The notes under the pieces: model-generated | Database searches by the model: none | What the model saw: only the letters and a program-made list of their open reading frames with translations | What the model was told of the DNA's origin: nothing | Translations under genes and position numbers: made by a program | In this document: positions 27,163-36,242 of the stretch, piece by piece | Layout: each line of letters starts with the position of its first letter | How positions within the stretch are numbered: the stretch's first letter is position 1 | DNA from: Flavobacterium segetis | GTDB lineage: Bacteria > Bacteroidota > Bacteroidia > Flavobacteriales > Flavobacteriaceae | NCBI RefSeq assembly: GCF_900129575.1 | Contig: NZ_FQWE01000011.1 | Coordinates: forward strand, 62,001 to 126,000 | DNA: 64,000 bases | Direction of reading: 5' to 3'

Positions 27163-28152
27163 TCAAAAATCTTTTCCCAAACGATTTAAAAAATCTGCTA
27201 TTCCCTCTTGCAGGGAAATGGGGTGACTATTGATTCTTTTTGTTATTGGAGTTTTTTCTAAATTTTCTAATGGGGTCATCGTTAGATAAAGGTTATCATT
27301 AGCTCGATTCCACAAACCGAAAATGTATACAACCCCCGGTTCTATAACGATTCTTTCCTTGAAGGTAACGGTTCCCGCATGTTCTGGACTATCTGGATGA
27401 TGTTGACGATCATTGATGGTCAGTTTGAATTTTAGTTCATTAGTATCCACATCAATTTTAGCACCATTTGGAGTCGGTTTTTCAGGAACTTTGATTTCAT
27501 CTTTAAACTCAGTCAGTCTTGTTACATATTGGTAATCGTAAATATAATTATTCCATCCACCTCGTAATAGATGAAGAAGATTTTCATTAGCGATGTTATC
27601 TAATGCTCTGATTAATTTGATAAAAGATTCTTTACCAAGTTGACCACCGTACTTTTTTTTAAGCTGTGTGAAATTTATTTCAAGGCAATTGCTTAGTATC
27701 TCCCTTTCAAAATGATTTAAATTATTCCAGTTTTTGGTCTCAATAGCTTGATTCAGTTTTTGCATCAATTTTTTATGAGCCTTGTGTTTTTCTATGATAG
27801 CCTGGTTTTCTTCTATGCTTTGGCAATGAAAACATTTAAAGTTTAAATGGGAGTTACCATGTCTATGTAGTTTTGTAATCTCTTTATATTTTGTAACGCT
27901 GCTCATTTTTTGAAATTCATAAGACTGACAGTGTTCACAGAAGAGAAAGAAAGATACTTCACTATATGTTCCAATAATCTTGTTTAGCTCTGCAAAACGA
28001 ATATTGAAAGTGTTTTTTACATGTTTTGGGGAGTTTATTACTTCTATTTTATTGAATTCCCAATACAATTCTATAATCTGTTTTTCCTTTTCGGTGCAGT
28101 TTTCAGAGATTTTGACTTGTAGATTGGCGATTTTTGTGTTTTGATCTTCCAT
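27163..28152 (-). CDS. Unknown protein with paired CxxC zinc-finger motifs
   Basis: I do not recognise this 329-residue family. Residues 80-125 hold CEHCQSYEF and FKCFHCQSIEE, two CxxC pairs that could bind one zinc ion, with histidines between. A helical, lysine-rich stretch follows, and the C-terminal third is beta-rich (VDTNELKFKLTIND, GTVTFKERIVIEPGVVYIFGLWN). It lies between the cargo operon and the ParA/mobilisation genes and reads toward the cargo. It may be an element-encoded regulator or DNA-binding protein. Confidence 0.7.
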   Translation of the reverse strand: MEDQNTKIANLQVKISENCTEKEKQIIELYWEFNKIEVINSPKHVKNTFNIRFAELNKIIGTYSEVSFFLFCEHCQSYEFQKMSSVTKYKEITKLHRHGNSHLNFKCFHCQSIEENQAIIEKHKAHKKLMQKLNQAIETKNWNNLNHFEREILSNCLEINFTQLKKKYGGQLGKESFIKLIRALDNIANENLLHLLRGGWNNYIYDYQYVTRLTEFKDEIKVPEKPTPNGAKIDVDTNELKFKLTINDRQHHPDSPEHAGTVTFKERIVIEPGVVYIFGLWNRANDNLYLTMTPLENLEKTPITKRINSHPISLQEGIADFLNRLGKDF

Positions 28153-28192
28153 GACGTGGTATTAAAAAAGCGCGGAACTGTTACTTAATAGC

Positions 28193-28301
28193 ACTATAGG
28201 TATCGCCAAACACCCGCACACCAAATAAGAACAGCCCACGCTAGGCATGGGCGTCTTAGTTTTGATATTAGCGTGCTATTATAATTTGGCGATTTTATAG
28301 T
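28193..28301. repeat. Long-range inverted repeat with inner hairpin
   Basis: Outer arms ACTATA and TCGCCAAA (28193-28210) pair with TTTGGCGA and TATAGT (28285-28301). Inside lies the near-palindrome GCCCACGCTAGGCATGGGC. It sits between the zinc-finger gene and the RHH gene and could be a terminator, a partition site for ParA/RHH, or a transposable remnant. Confidence 0.5.
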
Positions 28302-28433
28302 ACTAATTCAAAAGCTAAACACTTTATATTTTTATTTTATAGGATTCTATCTTTTTAATTATTTTTGAATCAAATTTAATCAAAGTTTTTAAGCTGGTGT
28401 CTTTAATCTTGATTTATTGCAACTTTTCATTTT

Positions 28434-28661
28434 TTATGTAGTTAGAAAAGCTTTGATGGCATCGTTGACAATTTGCTTCATACTCGTTTCTTCTGTTGCA
28501 GCTTTCATTTTTAATTTTTTTAATAACTCTCTTTCTAGATAAAATGAAAATTGGATTTCTTCAATTTCCTTTTCTGAGATGGGAACAATTTTTTGAATTG
28601 TTTTTTGCTGCGTATTAGATTTTGCCTTGTTAATAAGGTCATTCATGCTTTGTTTTTCCAT
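28434..28661 (-). CDS. Ribbon-helix-helix partner of ParA
   Basis: The 75-residue protein follows parA after 26 bp. The C-terminal half (IEEIQFSFYLERELLKKLKMKAATEETSMKQIVNDAIKAFL) is a ribbon-helix-helix DNA-binding fold; the N-terminal half is a flexible tail, as in ParG-type centromere-binding proteins. It would bind a parS-like site and stimulate ParA. The structured region just downstream is a candidate site. Confidence 0.75.
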   Translation of the reverse strand: MEKQSMNDLINKAKSNTQQKTIQKIVPISEKEIEEIQFSFYLERELLKKLKMKAATEETSMKQIVNDAIKAFLTT

Positions 28662-28687
28662 AATGATAGATTTATATTTTTATAGAT

Positions 28688-29278
28688 TTATAGAAGTTTG
28701 GTTAAAACTTCTGTGGTCAGGTTGTCAATTTGTTTTTGAGCATTTTTATCATTTGTAACCCCTTTTAAGAGTACTGATCGGGTAAAAGCAACCAAATCGC
28801 TAATATGTGTGTTAGCGATTTTTACGTCGTATTCGGCAAGACCGATTAAAATATCTAGTGTCAAAGTCGTGTTTGGTTTAATCATATTGAAAACGACTAT
28901 AGTATCGCCTGTTCTCTGTTCTTGCTCAATAAGACTTAGGGTGCTTTTTATTGCTAGTAAGTCTAGTATTCCCGCCTTGGTTGGCACAATAATCAAATCA
29001 GCCATCGCAATCAATTTTGGCAAATGATTTGATAGGTAGGGAGGAGTGTCGATAAAAATAAAATCGTAAACCAACTCCGGAATACTCTCCAATTTTCCTT
29101 GGTATGGAATAATTTCAAAATCACTAACCAATTCCTTTAACTGGCTCAAGCTTCCCTGTAAGTCAAAATCTAATACGGCAACTTTGGCACTAGAAGCTAT
29201 ATTTTGCGCAAGATTAAAGGTCAGCGTACTTTTACCAACTCCCCCCTTTTGGTGTGTTATTAATATTATTTTTGCCAT
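28688..29278 (-). CDS. parA: ParA-family partition ATPase
   Basis: The 196-residue protein has the deviant Walker A KGGVGKST near residue 11 (LITHQKGGVGKSTLTFNLAQN), Walker A' VAVLDFDLQGS and Walker B YDFIFIDTPP. The short length fits type Ib plasmid ParA proteins without an N-terminal HTH. It starts 3 bp after mobB. A partition pair suggests the element spends time as a replicating circle. Confidence 0.92.
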   Translation of the reverse strand: MAKIILITHQKGGVGKSTLTFNLAQNIASSAKVAVLDFDLQGSLSQLKELVSDFEIIPYQGKLESIPELVYDFIFIDTPPYLSNHLPKLIAMADLIIVPTKAGILDLLAIKSTLSLIEQEQRTGDTIVVFNMIKPNTTLTLDILIGLAEYDVKIANTHISDLVAFTRSVLLKGVTNDKNAQKQIDNLTTEVLTKLL

Positions 29279-29281
29279 TTT

Positions 29282-30187
29282 TTAGCGTTTTATACGGTTT
29301 AATTTTTTGACTATTGTGTTTTCCTGTTCTTTAATTAAAACATGATTTTTAAGACGGGTATTAAGTTCAAATTTTTCTTGAGGGCTGCCGTTTTTCAAAA
29401 TGTTTTGATTCTTAAATTTTTCTAGTTCAGGTCTTTTGTATTTAAAGTGCTCATCGAATGTTTTTTCATTCAGATCAATCCATTTTACTCTATCAAATCC
29501 TACTTGATAGTTGTTGTCGCCTATGGTTCTCTTAGTTAGTGTTTCATTGCAAGTAGGGCTTAATTTTAATTTTTGGGTTTTGTCTTTTCTGGATACAATG
29601 ATGTGCACGTGAGATTGCAGTCCTTTTTTATAAGTACCCGAGATTTTGTTTCCATTAATTACTTCCTTATCAGTGCCTTTAAATTTTCTGAAATGTTCAA
29701 TTTTTGCGAAGTATACTAAATCACTTCCAGATTTTATTCCCTTATCTTGACGATTAAAATTAAGTGCATAATTGTCCATGATTTTTCGGGCATATTCTCG
29801 AATAAGCCTGTTAAATTCATTTAGCTGATCTACGTTTAATTCCCAGACGTTTGAAACATCTTCTTGACCAGTTGCCAAATATGCAATATGATCCAATTCA
29901 TTCTCGCTAAAACTAATTGTTGGTGCAAAATATTTAGCATCGTTAGCACCTAGTTTTCGTTTATTATTGTCAATAGAACTTATTACTTCGATTGTACTAA
30001 TATTGGTATCTGAATCTGAAAAAAAACCTTGTTTTCTGCTTTCTAGATTTTGGCGTTCACTAATTGAAATGGCTTTTACTGCAAGTTTATCCAAATCTTC
30101 ATTTTCTTTCTCTAGATATAAAGCTAGGTTAGAACAGCTACCTTTATTATTTGCTCCTAGCGTACTATGGGGTTTGGAAATCGGCAT
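29282..30187 (-). CDS. mobB: MobB / DUF5712-type mobilisation relaxase
   Basis: The 301-residue protein starts MPISKPHSTLGANNKGSCSNLALYLEKEN, the opening of Bacteroidota MobB (DUF5712) proteins, and has the histidine-rich SHVHIIVSRKD motif expected for metal binding in relaxases. Such proteins nick at oriT with the help of a BfmA/BtgA-type partner. Its start touches the stop of the upstream partner gene. Confidence 0.85.
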   Translation of the reverse strand: MPISKPHSTLGANNKGSCSNLALYLEKENEDLDKLAVKAISISERQNLESRKQGFFSDSDTNISTIEVISSIDNNKRKLGANDAKYFAPTISFSENELDHIAYLATGQEDVSNVWELNVDQLNEFNRLIREYARKIMDNYALNFNRQDKGIKSGSDLVYFAKIEHFRKFKGTDKEVINGNKISGTYKKGLQSHVHIIVSRKDKTQKLKLSPTCNETLTKRTIGDNNYQVGFDRVKWIDLNEKTFDEHFKYKRPELEKFKNQNILKNGSPQEKFELNTRLKNHVLIKEQENTIVKKLNRIKR

Positions 30188-30705
30188 TAGGAAAAAATAG
30201 ATTTAATTTTATCCAATGCACCCGACTTGTTTTTGTCATCAATCAATTGGCAAAGAACAATAATTGCTTGCCTGTTTTTCTCTAGTTCAGAATTCATCAG
30301 TTTTGTTCTTGAATTATCATTGCTATTAATCAGATTGAAATTTTCTAAATGATTTTTCTTTATTTCTGCAGTTCTTACAGAATGTTGATTAAGTATTTTA
30401 TTAATAGCAGTAATCAGGTTTGCATTATCGTCTTTCTGTATTTTTTGATATTCAAAGACATCTTGGCGCAATGGTTTCAAAATATCACGTTCTTGTACTT
30501 TTAAGAAGGAAACTATTCTTTTGTCTAAAGCAGAAACCATCAGAGCAGGATTTTTATTAACGGCATCTTTTGGGTCAATTCCTGTTTTTTTGAAATAATA
30601 AATCATTTCTTGAACTAAACTTCCGTAATTCATTTTTAAGCTTTCTGCTAATTTTGTTAATTCTGAATGAGCTTTTGGATCTATAATTATGCTTTTTTTT
30701 GTCAT
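30187..30705 (-). CDS. BfmA/BtgA-family mobilisation accessory protein
   Basis: The 172-residue protein starts with a ribbon-helix-helix-like segment (SIIIDPKAHSELTKLAESLKMNYGSLVQEMIYYFKKTGI) followed by long coiled helices, matching BfmA/BtgA proteins of Bacteroides mobilisable elements. It probably binds oriT and guides the relaxase. It lies immediately downstream of the hairpin pair at 30793-30867. Confidence 0.8.
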   Translation of the reverse strand: MTKKSIIIDPKAHSELTKLAESLKMNYGSLVQEMIYYFKKTGIDPKDAVNKNPALMVSALDKRIVSFLKVQERDILKPLRQDVFEYQKIQKDDNANLITAINKILNQHSVRTAEIKKNHLENFNLINSNDNSRTKLMNSELEKNRQAIIVLCQLIDDKNKSGALDKIKSIFS

Positions 30706-30792
30706 AGTTTTGTGTTTTTAATCACTGATAAACAGATAGTTATTGTTTTTTTATATTTAAATCATAAAAAGTTATAATATTTAGTATTCAAA

Positions 30793-30867
30793 GAACCCTT
30801 GCTTTTAAAGGGTTCAGCCTCGCAGAGCAAGTAGGACAGGGGGACCTTCGCCCCTGTCCTACTTGCT
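30793..30867. other. Candidate origin of transfer (two adjacent hairpins)
   Basis: The first hairpin pairs GAACCCTT (30793-30800) with AAGGGTTC (30808-30815). The second is a perfect 17-bp stem (30826-30842 with 30851-30867) with an 8-nt loop, far stronger than anything nearby. The repeat GCTATCCTTTC occurs twice just after it. Location directly upstream of the mobilisation genes fits oriT. The strong stem could instead act as a terminator for the upstream gene. Confidence 0.55.
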
Positions 30868-30876
30868 ATCCTTTCG

Positions 30877-31929
30877 CTATCCTTTCGGAAACAAGGAGAT
30901 GGTATTTCCTTGTAGATCTGTTAAGTCAAAAAGATTGATTAGGATTTTTAAATTTTTATTTTTCAAGTATAGTTTGTTAACTATTTTTTGTTGGTTTGAA
31001 ACAATAGCTTTTGGAACGTATTTAATGTTTTTTAAAAAATAGTCGGCGATATCATAGCCGTTTTCTCTTTCTATATTTGTTCCATTACGTTCTAATAAAT
31101 CTGAAATTTCTATATCAAAACCTATCTTTTTAAAGTACTCGCATTTTGAATTCCATATGCTAAATGGACTTCCGTTTAATCCGTTTATACCTAAATCGGG
31201 GTATAGAATAATTCTTCGATTTCGCAATACTTCCATTTTAAAGTCATTTAAACCATTCAAACTACCTGCTGCTAGCCAAGTGTATTTTTTGAATAACATG
31301 CTCATAATACAAGCTGTTTTTTCAGATTCTACTATGGCAACAATAGTGTTGCAATTATTAATTAAATGCTCTCCAAAAAAACATTGACTGAGAATGAAAG
31401 CATTTATTTGGTTAGATTTTATTTTTATCGAATGAATCCAGTTTATGTACTTCGTCCTTTTTCCGGATGTATTGTAAATAATTACTTTTCCACCTCTAAT
31501 TTTATGTTTCGAATCAACTTGCCAGAACACCGTACCGAAATTCCAGAAATTGGCTGTTCCAACTTTATATTCAGCAAGCATTATTTCTACCTCTTGAATA
31601 TCAAATTTTGATTTTAAGAATTGAACAAAATTGTTTTCGTTGTAGTACATTAATGTGTTTACTAATTCTTCTTCGTCGTGAATCGAAATTTCCACTTGTT
31701 GAACAGATAATTGACGAGCTTTAGTAGTCGAAACATATTCCTTATTGTTATCATTAAAATATGACCTAGGGGAGTAGTGGTAACCACAATTTATTTCTCT
31801 ATCACATCTACCAACTTGGGGCGAAATATATTCTTCTGAATCTACATCTATATAAAGCACAAGTGCTTTTTTCTCACAATTGGGACAGTAATGTTTTGTC
31901 GATTTTTTGTGTAATGAGTATTTATACAT
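30877..31929 (-). CDS. DUF6371-type protein with zinc ribbon and toprim-like domain
   Basis: The 350-residue protein opens with YCPNCEKKALVLYIDV...GRCDREINCGYH, a zinc ribbon like that of DnaG-type primases. The middle has VAIVESEKTACIMSMLF and RIILYPDLGINGLNG, which resemble the glutamate and D-x-D parts of a toprim domain. It probably assists replication of the excised element, together with the DUF3987 protein encoded upstream. The family assignment is by pattern. Confidence 0.7.
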   Translation of the reverse strand: MYKYSLHKKSTKHYCPNCEKKALVLYIDVDSEEYISPQVGRCDREINCGYHYSPRSYFNDNNKEYVSTTKARQLSVQQVEISIHDEEELVNTLMYYNENNFVQFLKSKFDIQEVEIMLAEYKVGTANFWNFGTVFWQVDSKHKIRGGKVIIYNTSGKRTKYINWIHSIKIKSNQINAFILSQCFFGEHLINNCNTIVAIVESEKTACIMSMLFKKYTWLAAGSLNGLNDFKMEVLRNRRIILYPDLGINGLNGSPFSIWNSKCEYFKKIGFDIEISDLLERNGTNIERENGYDIADYFLKNIKYVPKAIVSNQQKIVNKLYLKNKNLKILINLFDLTDLQGNTISLFPKG

Positions 31930-31943
31930 AATTTATTGTATTG

Positions 31944-32149
31944 CACTTTCTTCACTTTCTTCACTTTTCAGTAACGATAGGGCTTTAGAGTAAGTTTTGT
32001 TCTTCACTATGGCTTCATTTTGACTTCACTTTGCAAATTGAAAGTGAAATACAAATTGCACTTTCTTCACTAATTTTGCACTTTGAGTGATTTTTATATA
32101 TCTATAAACCAATGCGTTAGCTATTAAAGTGAAGAAAGTGAAGAAAGTG
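31944..32149. repeat. Iteron-like CACTTT/AAAGTG array
   Basis: Ten copies of CACTTT or its complement lie in 206 bp. Three direct copies at 9-bp period (31944, 31953, 31962) face three inverted copies at the same period (32126, 32135, 32144), giving perfect 24-bp inverted repeats at the two ends. Others lie at 32027, 32041, 32059 and 32079. The array fills the gap between the DUF3987 and DUF6371 genes and is a candidate replication origin. Confidence 0.85.
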
Positions 32150-32153
32150 AAGC

Positions 32154-33590
32154 CTATATAGTTTTCTCATAACTTCCATGAGCTACTCTTTTGAATAATT
32201 TTAGATCCTTTAAGTAGGTTTTGAACTGTCTGTCAGAAATCCTAGGCTTTCCATCAATTAGCTTGCAAGCTATTTTAATTCCTTCGGCAGTTGTAAACGT
32301 TTTGGGCAGTTCGTTTAAAATATTTTTTTGACCTTCAGTGAGCGTTTCGAAGTAATTCGTCCTCATAATTTCAGTTCTAACCTGAACAGCATTATGATAG
32401 AAATAATCAAATAATTTAATAGCACTCATTACAGAATGCATCGATATTGTATTTATTGACTTATTTTCTATGGTTGAATGGATCAATTCAAGAATCATTG
32501 CAAAACGCAAAACGTACTGCTGGAGCTTGATCTCGATTGATCGCTCAAAATCAAAGAAAAATTTGTCTGGTCTATGGTTTTGCCAGCGGAATAGAAACTC
32601 TTTTGCTTCTCTCTCCATAGGAATTACGATTGATACATTAGGATCTTCGTCGCCTAATTCAAGTAGATTATGGATCAATGTAGTGTAATTATCCACTAAT
32701 ACTTTGTTGAGAGATTCGATGTTCCACCGTAGTATTTTTTCTTCATTGGGGTAAACAAACAGCAAACGATCCATAAAACCATTGGTTGATCTTCCATCTT
32801 TTCCAAAGTCCTTTAAAACGGATATTTGAGTACTTCCAATAACACTTAAGCAAGGGTCTGAAAGTCTTTGGCTTTTGCCTGAAGCTCTATCTGTTGTAAT
32901 TGGAGTTCCGCTCCATAAACTCAAATAGGTCTCTGCTTCACCAGAACTGTTGTAGCGATTGAAGTTTTTTAACCAGCCATTAAGTTCATCCACAAATACA
33001 CATAGCGATCTTTTGTTATTAGAATGATGCAGAATTAAGGCTTCTGGTGTAAAATCACTCAGTAAATATCGTTTCAGTATCGGTTTCTTTTCCTTGAGCT
33101 TATTTTCAGAACTGTCTGAGATACTTTTTTCATATTCATTTAATTGATTCTCATATTCTGTAAAAAGTTGGTTTTTTTATTTTATTTGAATAGGATTGTA
33201 ACAAAATTTTAAAGCTTGGGTTTTGGCATCACCTGGTTGACCAACTATCACCATAAATAAGTTTACTTTTTCTTCCCAACCATTTTTTTTCACTTCAATT
33301 TTATATGATTTACCAATTGAAGTTGCGGCAGCTGAAAGTATACCGGAGCCTAGATAATCTATGGGGAATACTTGCTTATTATGAATCTCAATTATGATCT
33401 CTTGTATGGCTTTCGGATAAATATCTATTGGGAATAAGTTTCCTTTAGTTTCTTTGTGTTTCAAAAAGTCTAATTCAAGATCAACTAGATCGATTACTCC
33501 TTGATTTTTACTATCTTTGTTTTGCAGATCAAAGATTTTGCCCTTTCTACTTTCTGAAGTGGAAGGGGCATTGTTTTTTAAATCAAGCAT
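32154..33590 (-). pseudogene. DUF3987 helicase-like protein with one in-frame stop
   Basis: A 479-codon frame from ATG 33590 is interrupted by a single TAA at 33177-33179 (context YNPIQIK-stop-KNQLFTEYENQLNEYE). No shift occurs. The N-terminal part has a Walker-A-like GQPGDAKTQAL; the later part has LCVFVDELNGWLKNFNRYNSSGEAE and CLSVIGSTQI, typical of DUF3987 proteins of Bacteroidota mobile elements. A restart at GTG 32993 would lack the P-loop. It may be a recent nonsense allele. Confidence 0.82.
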
Positions 33591-33592
33591 AA

Positions 33593-33877
33593 CTATTTCT
33601 TATTGGTGATATAGTTAATAGCTTCTTTTTCGATTTGAGAAATCGACTTTGATTTGTTTTGAAGTAACCATTCGTCTATTTCTGCTTTAGTAAAAAATAG
33701 AGTACGATTATTTGGTTTCGAATACGGGATTATGTTGTTATGTACAAGTTTATATACATAGGATTTTGAGAAGCCGGTATAGTTTACAACATCATCTACC
33801 GTGAAGATTTGTTTGTTGGTCCCAATTATAAGTTTTTCTAATTGGGTTAATTTTTGAATGATCGCATTGCTTTCCAT
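33593..33877 (-). CDS. Excisionase-like helix-turn-helix protein
   Basis: The 94-residue protein carries FTVDDVVNYTGFSKSYVYKLVHNNIIPYSKPNNRTLFFTKAEIDEWLLQNK, a MerR-like HTH_17 domain of the Xis type. It starts the replication/mobilisation run and its stop is 2 bp before the DUF3987 start. It may control excision or transcription of the element. Confidence 0.85.
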   Translation of the reverse strand: MESNAIIQKLTQLEKLIIGTNKQIFTVDDVVNYTGFSKSYVYKLVHNNIIPYSKPNNRTLFFTKAEIDEWLLQNKSKSISQIEKEAINYITNKK

Positions 33878-33941
33878 AAGTGAGTTTTATTGTCGTTATA
33901 GTGGCAAATGTCAGTTAAGTAAAACAATAACAAGTTAACAT

Positions 33942-33957
33942 GGTTAATGTGTTAACC
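33942..33957. promoter_or_regulatory. Possible operator upstream of the HTH gene
   Basis: GGTTAA-TGTG-TTAACC is a short perfect inverted repeat in the 84-bp gap between the HTH gene and the unknown gene at 33962. A nearby GTTAAC adds a half-site. Confidence 0.4.
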
Positions 33958-33961
33958 TATT

Positions 33962-34945
33962 TTATAATTTTTCGAAAATGGATCTAATAATGTCATTTTT
34001 TTTTGGTGGCATTATACTTTTAGAAGTTGAAGAACACACGGATTTCGCATTTATTTTACCGTTATTGTTTTCAATATTTCCAGCAAGTTGTATGAATGAT
34101 AGAGGTATTTTAGTACTTAAAAATTGACTTATGCAATCAATGAAAAATTTAAATTGTATGTTATCCAAATTTAAGTAAATCACAGAATTGTGGGCTTTCC
34201 AATCTGATTTCAAAACCTCAATAAATTGTTCTAAAGTAGTTTTATTTTCATCAATGAAATCAAATTTATTTAGCTCTCGGTATAGCTTTTTTAGAATTTC
34301 ATCATCTGTAACAATTAGGTAATTTTGACCCTTTGTATTTTTAGCTAGTTTATCAACTTTTTCTTGTATGCTATACGATAATTCCAAAATATGTTTTTGT
34401 TGATTATCTAGTGCTAATATGATTTGTTCTAAATAATCATATTTTATCGCGTTTCCGTTTCTATTAGAATTTTCAATATAATCTTCTAAACGCATTTGTA
34501 TATTCATTAATGGGTGAAATATATTCTCAAATAATTTATCAGATAAAACCAAAAGTTTAGTTAAGAGAGTCTCTTTTGGATATTCTTTTGTATGTAAAAA
34601 ATAATCAATGAACGAATCAAGATCATTCTTACAATTGAAATCAACCCAGTCCACATTGACAGGAACAAAACCCTTTAAATTACCACTTTCTTTAAATGAA
34701 AAATACTCACTTTTATTTATTGTAATTTTACTTCTTTCAAAAAACAACTCAAGTACATCAATTGGGAAATGTTCAATTTTATAATATTGCATGAGATCAT
34801 TGAAGATAAAATAAAACTGATATTCGTTTAATTTTTTTACTTTTTTCTTAACAGATGATTTGTTATTTTGACTGTATAAATTGTTTTTAATGCCATTTAA
34901 AACCTTATAATGTTTGTCTTTAATTTGGAAATACGAATATATCAT
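33962..34945 (-). CDS. Unknown protein next to the integrase
   Basis: I do not recognise this 327-residue family. It is helical and rich in lysine and asparagine, with YQFYFIFNDLMQYYKIEHFPIDVLELFFERSK and WVDFNCKNDLDSFIDYFLHTKEYPKETLLTKLLVLSDKLFENIF. No enzyme motif or membrane segment is seen. It begins 5 bp after the integrase stop, so the two are co-transcribed. A role in excision control is possible. Confidence 0.65.
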   Translation of the reverse strand: MIYSYFQIKDKHYKVLNGIKNNLYSQNNKSSVKKKVKKLNEYQFYFIFNDLMQYYKIEHFPIDVLELFFERSKITINKSEYFSFKESGNLKGFVPVNVDWVDFNCKNDLDSFIDYFLHTKEYPKETLLTKLLVLSDKLFENIFHPLMNIQMRLEDYIENSNRNGNAIKYDYLEQIILALDNQQKHILELSYSIQEKVDKLAKNTKGQNYLIVTDDEILKKLYRELNKFDFIDENKTTLEQFIEVLKSDWKAHNSVIYLNLDNIQFKFFIDCISQFLSTKIPLSFIQLAGNIENNNGKINAKSVCSSTSKSIMPPKKNDIIRSIFEKL

Positions 34946-34950
34946 GTTTA

Positions 34951-36078
34951 TTAAAATGTTATAGTTGGTATTAAATTTGAAGCTTCTCTCATTTTTTGAT
35001 CCACAATCTTAGCATAAATTGCTGTAGTTCGTATTTCTTTATGTCCTAACCTTTTTGAAACGGTGTAAATGTCTGCTCCGTTTTCAAGTAATAAAACCGC
35101 ATTCGTATGCCTTGCACTGTGGAAAGTGATATGTTTTGATATTCCGGCACGATTGCACCAACGTACAATTTCGTTATTATATACTGCACTGTATTTCAGT
35201 CCAACAAAGACTCTGTCTGAAGGAGATTCTCTCTCGCCCAATAGTTCACGAGCTTGATTTGAAATGTATAAATATTCGACACCATCAGTTTTTTCTTGGC
35301 GAAAATTCACTCTGCTTGTGTTTTCTTCATCCCTAACTTCCGACCAAATCATTGTATTAATATCTGACCATCGTAAGCCTGAAAGGCAAGAAAAAAGAAA
35401 AGCACGCTTTAAAACTTCATATTTGCAGTCAGTTTGTGCTAATTTTTGTAATTCTGAAAATGTTAAATATTCCCTTTGACTTTCTGCCTGTTCAAAAGAT
35501 TTTACTTTTGACGCATAATTAAAAGAAATATAACCTTCATCAAAAGCCGCACGGAGAGCCGCTTTAAATTTATTAAAATACGAGTACTTTGAATTTAAGG
35601 ATAATGAGGTATTACTTTTTGTTTTTGCTTCTTTCTCAAAATAGAGACGTATCCTTTTTGTAAAGTTTTCATCAACTTCATCAAAAGTAAGGTTACTAGA
35701 TATACATTTTTTTAAATGTAGAAAAGTAGCAGTCCAATTTCCATAGTTTTTTGGACTGTCAATTTTTTCTTCTGTTTTTTCAAGAAAGAAGTCTAAAAAT
35801 AATCTTTTACTTTTTGTGCTATTTTTTATATCAAATTTACCCTGAAAATACTCTGCTTTTCTAATTGATAGTATTTGTTCTGTTAGGATTTCAATCTCTT
35901 TATTTTCTTTCTTTTCACTAACAGTTTTTGGATCTTGAAAAGGGTAGAGCTTCAAATATTCAAAATCTCTTAAATGGATTCTCTTGCCGTTAGCATCTAT
36001 AGTTGATCCTTTGTAGTATTCTAGATATAAACTGAATTTACCATTCTGTAGTTTCTTTTTCTTTAAAGTAATATTCAT
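34951..36078 (-). CDS. int: Tyrosine site-specific integrase
   Basis: Starting at ATG 36078 gives 375 residues (MNITLKKKKLQNGKFSLYLEYYKG). The upstream extension to 36132 would run through the AGGTGTACA repeats and is unlikely. There is an N-terminal arm domain, a SAM-like core-binding domain, and a catalytic domain with R in CLSGLRWSDI, HSARH, and Y in TTAIYAKI. It lies 150 bp from the mnmE end, the usual place for the integrase that made the insertion. Confidence 0.93.
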   Translation of the reverse strand: MNITLKKKKLQNGKFSLYLEYYKGSTIDANGKRIHLRDFEYLKLYPFQDPKTVSEKKENKEIEILTEQILSIRKAEYFQGKFDIKNSTKSKRLFLDFFLEKTEEKIDSPKNYGNWTATFLHLKKCISSNLTFDEVDENFTKRIRLYFEKEAKTKSNTSLSLNSKYSYFNKFKAALRAAFDEGYISFNYASKVKSFEQAESQREYLTFSELQKLAQTDCKYEVLKRAFLFSCLSGLRWSDINTMIWSEVRDEENTSRVNFRQEKTDGVEYLYISNQARELLGERESPSDRVFVGLKYSAVYNNEIVRWCNRAGISKHITFHSARHTNAVLLLENGADIYTVSKRLGHKEIRTTAIYAKIVDQKMREASNLIPTITF

Positions 36079-36079
36079 A

Positions 36080-36119
36080 AGGTGTACATTTTTACACCTT
36101 TTTTCAGTTAAGGTGTACA
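36080..36119. promoter_or_regulatory. Possible integrase arm-type sites, integrase end
   Basis: AGGTGTACA occurs at 36080 and 36111, with the inverted half TACACCT at 36093. The same 9-mer lies inside the distal attachment repeat at 13131. The cluster also overlaps the likely int promoter, so it may serve autoregulation. Confidence 0.55.
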
Positions 36120-36227
36120 TTGAGTGTAACAAATGTATGAATTAAACTTAATAGAAGAAACTTAAAATACGGTTAAATCAATGGTAGTCAAGCTAAAGAA
36201 AGTTAATGATACTTAGAGAAAGTGTAT

Positions 36228-36242
36228 TTACTTCCCAATACA
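36228..36242 (+). repeat. Attachment-site direct repeat, mnmE end (att)
   Basis: This copy is the last four codons and stop of mnmE (TGT ATT GGG AAG TAA on the minus strand). It is identical to 13075-13089 in the same orientation. mnmE remains intact after insertion, as expected for recombination at a gene 3' end. Confidence 0.8.

Noticed and set aside
31944-32149. CRISPR array
   Set aside because: Units are 9 bp and occur on both strands; there are no spacers of regular length and no cas genes.
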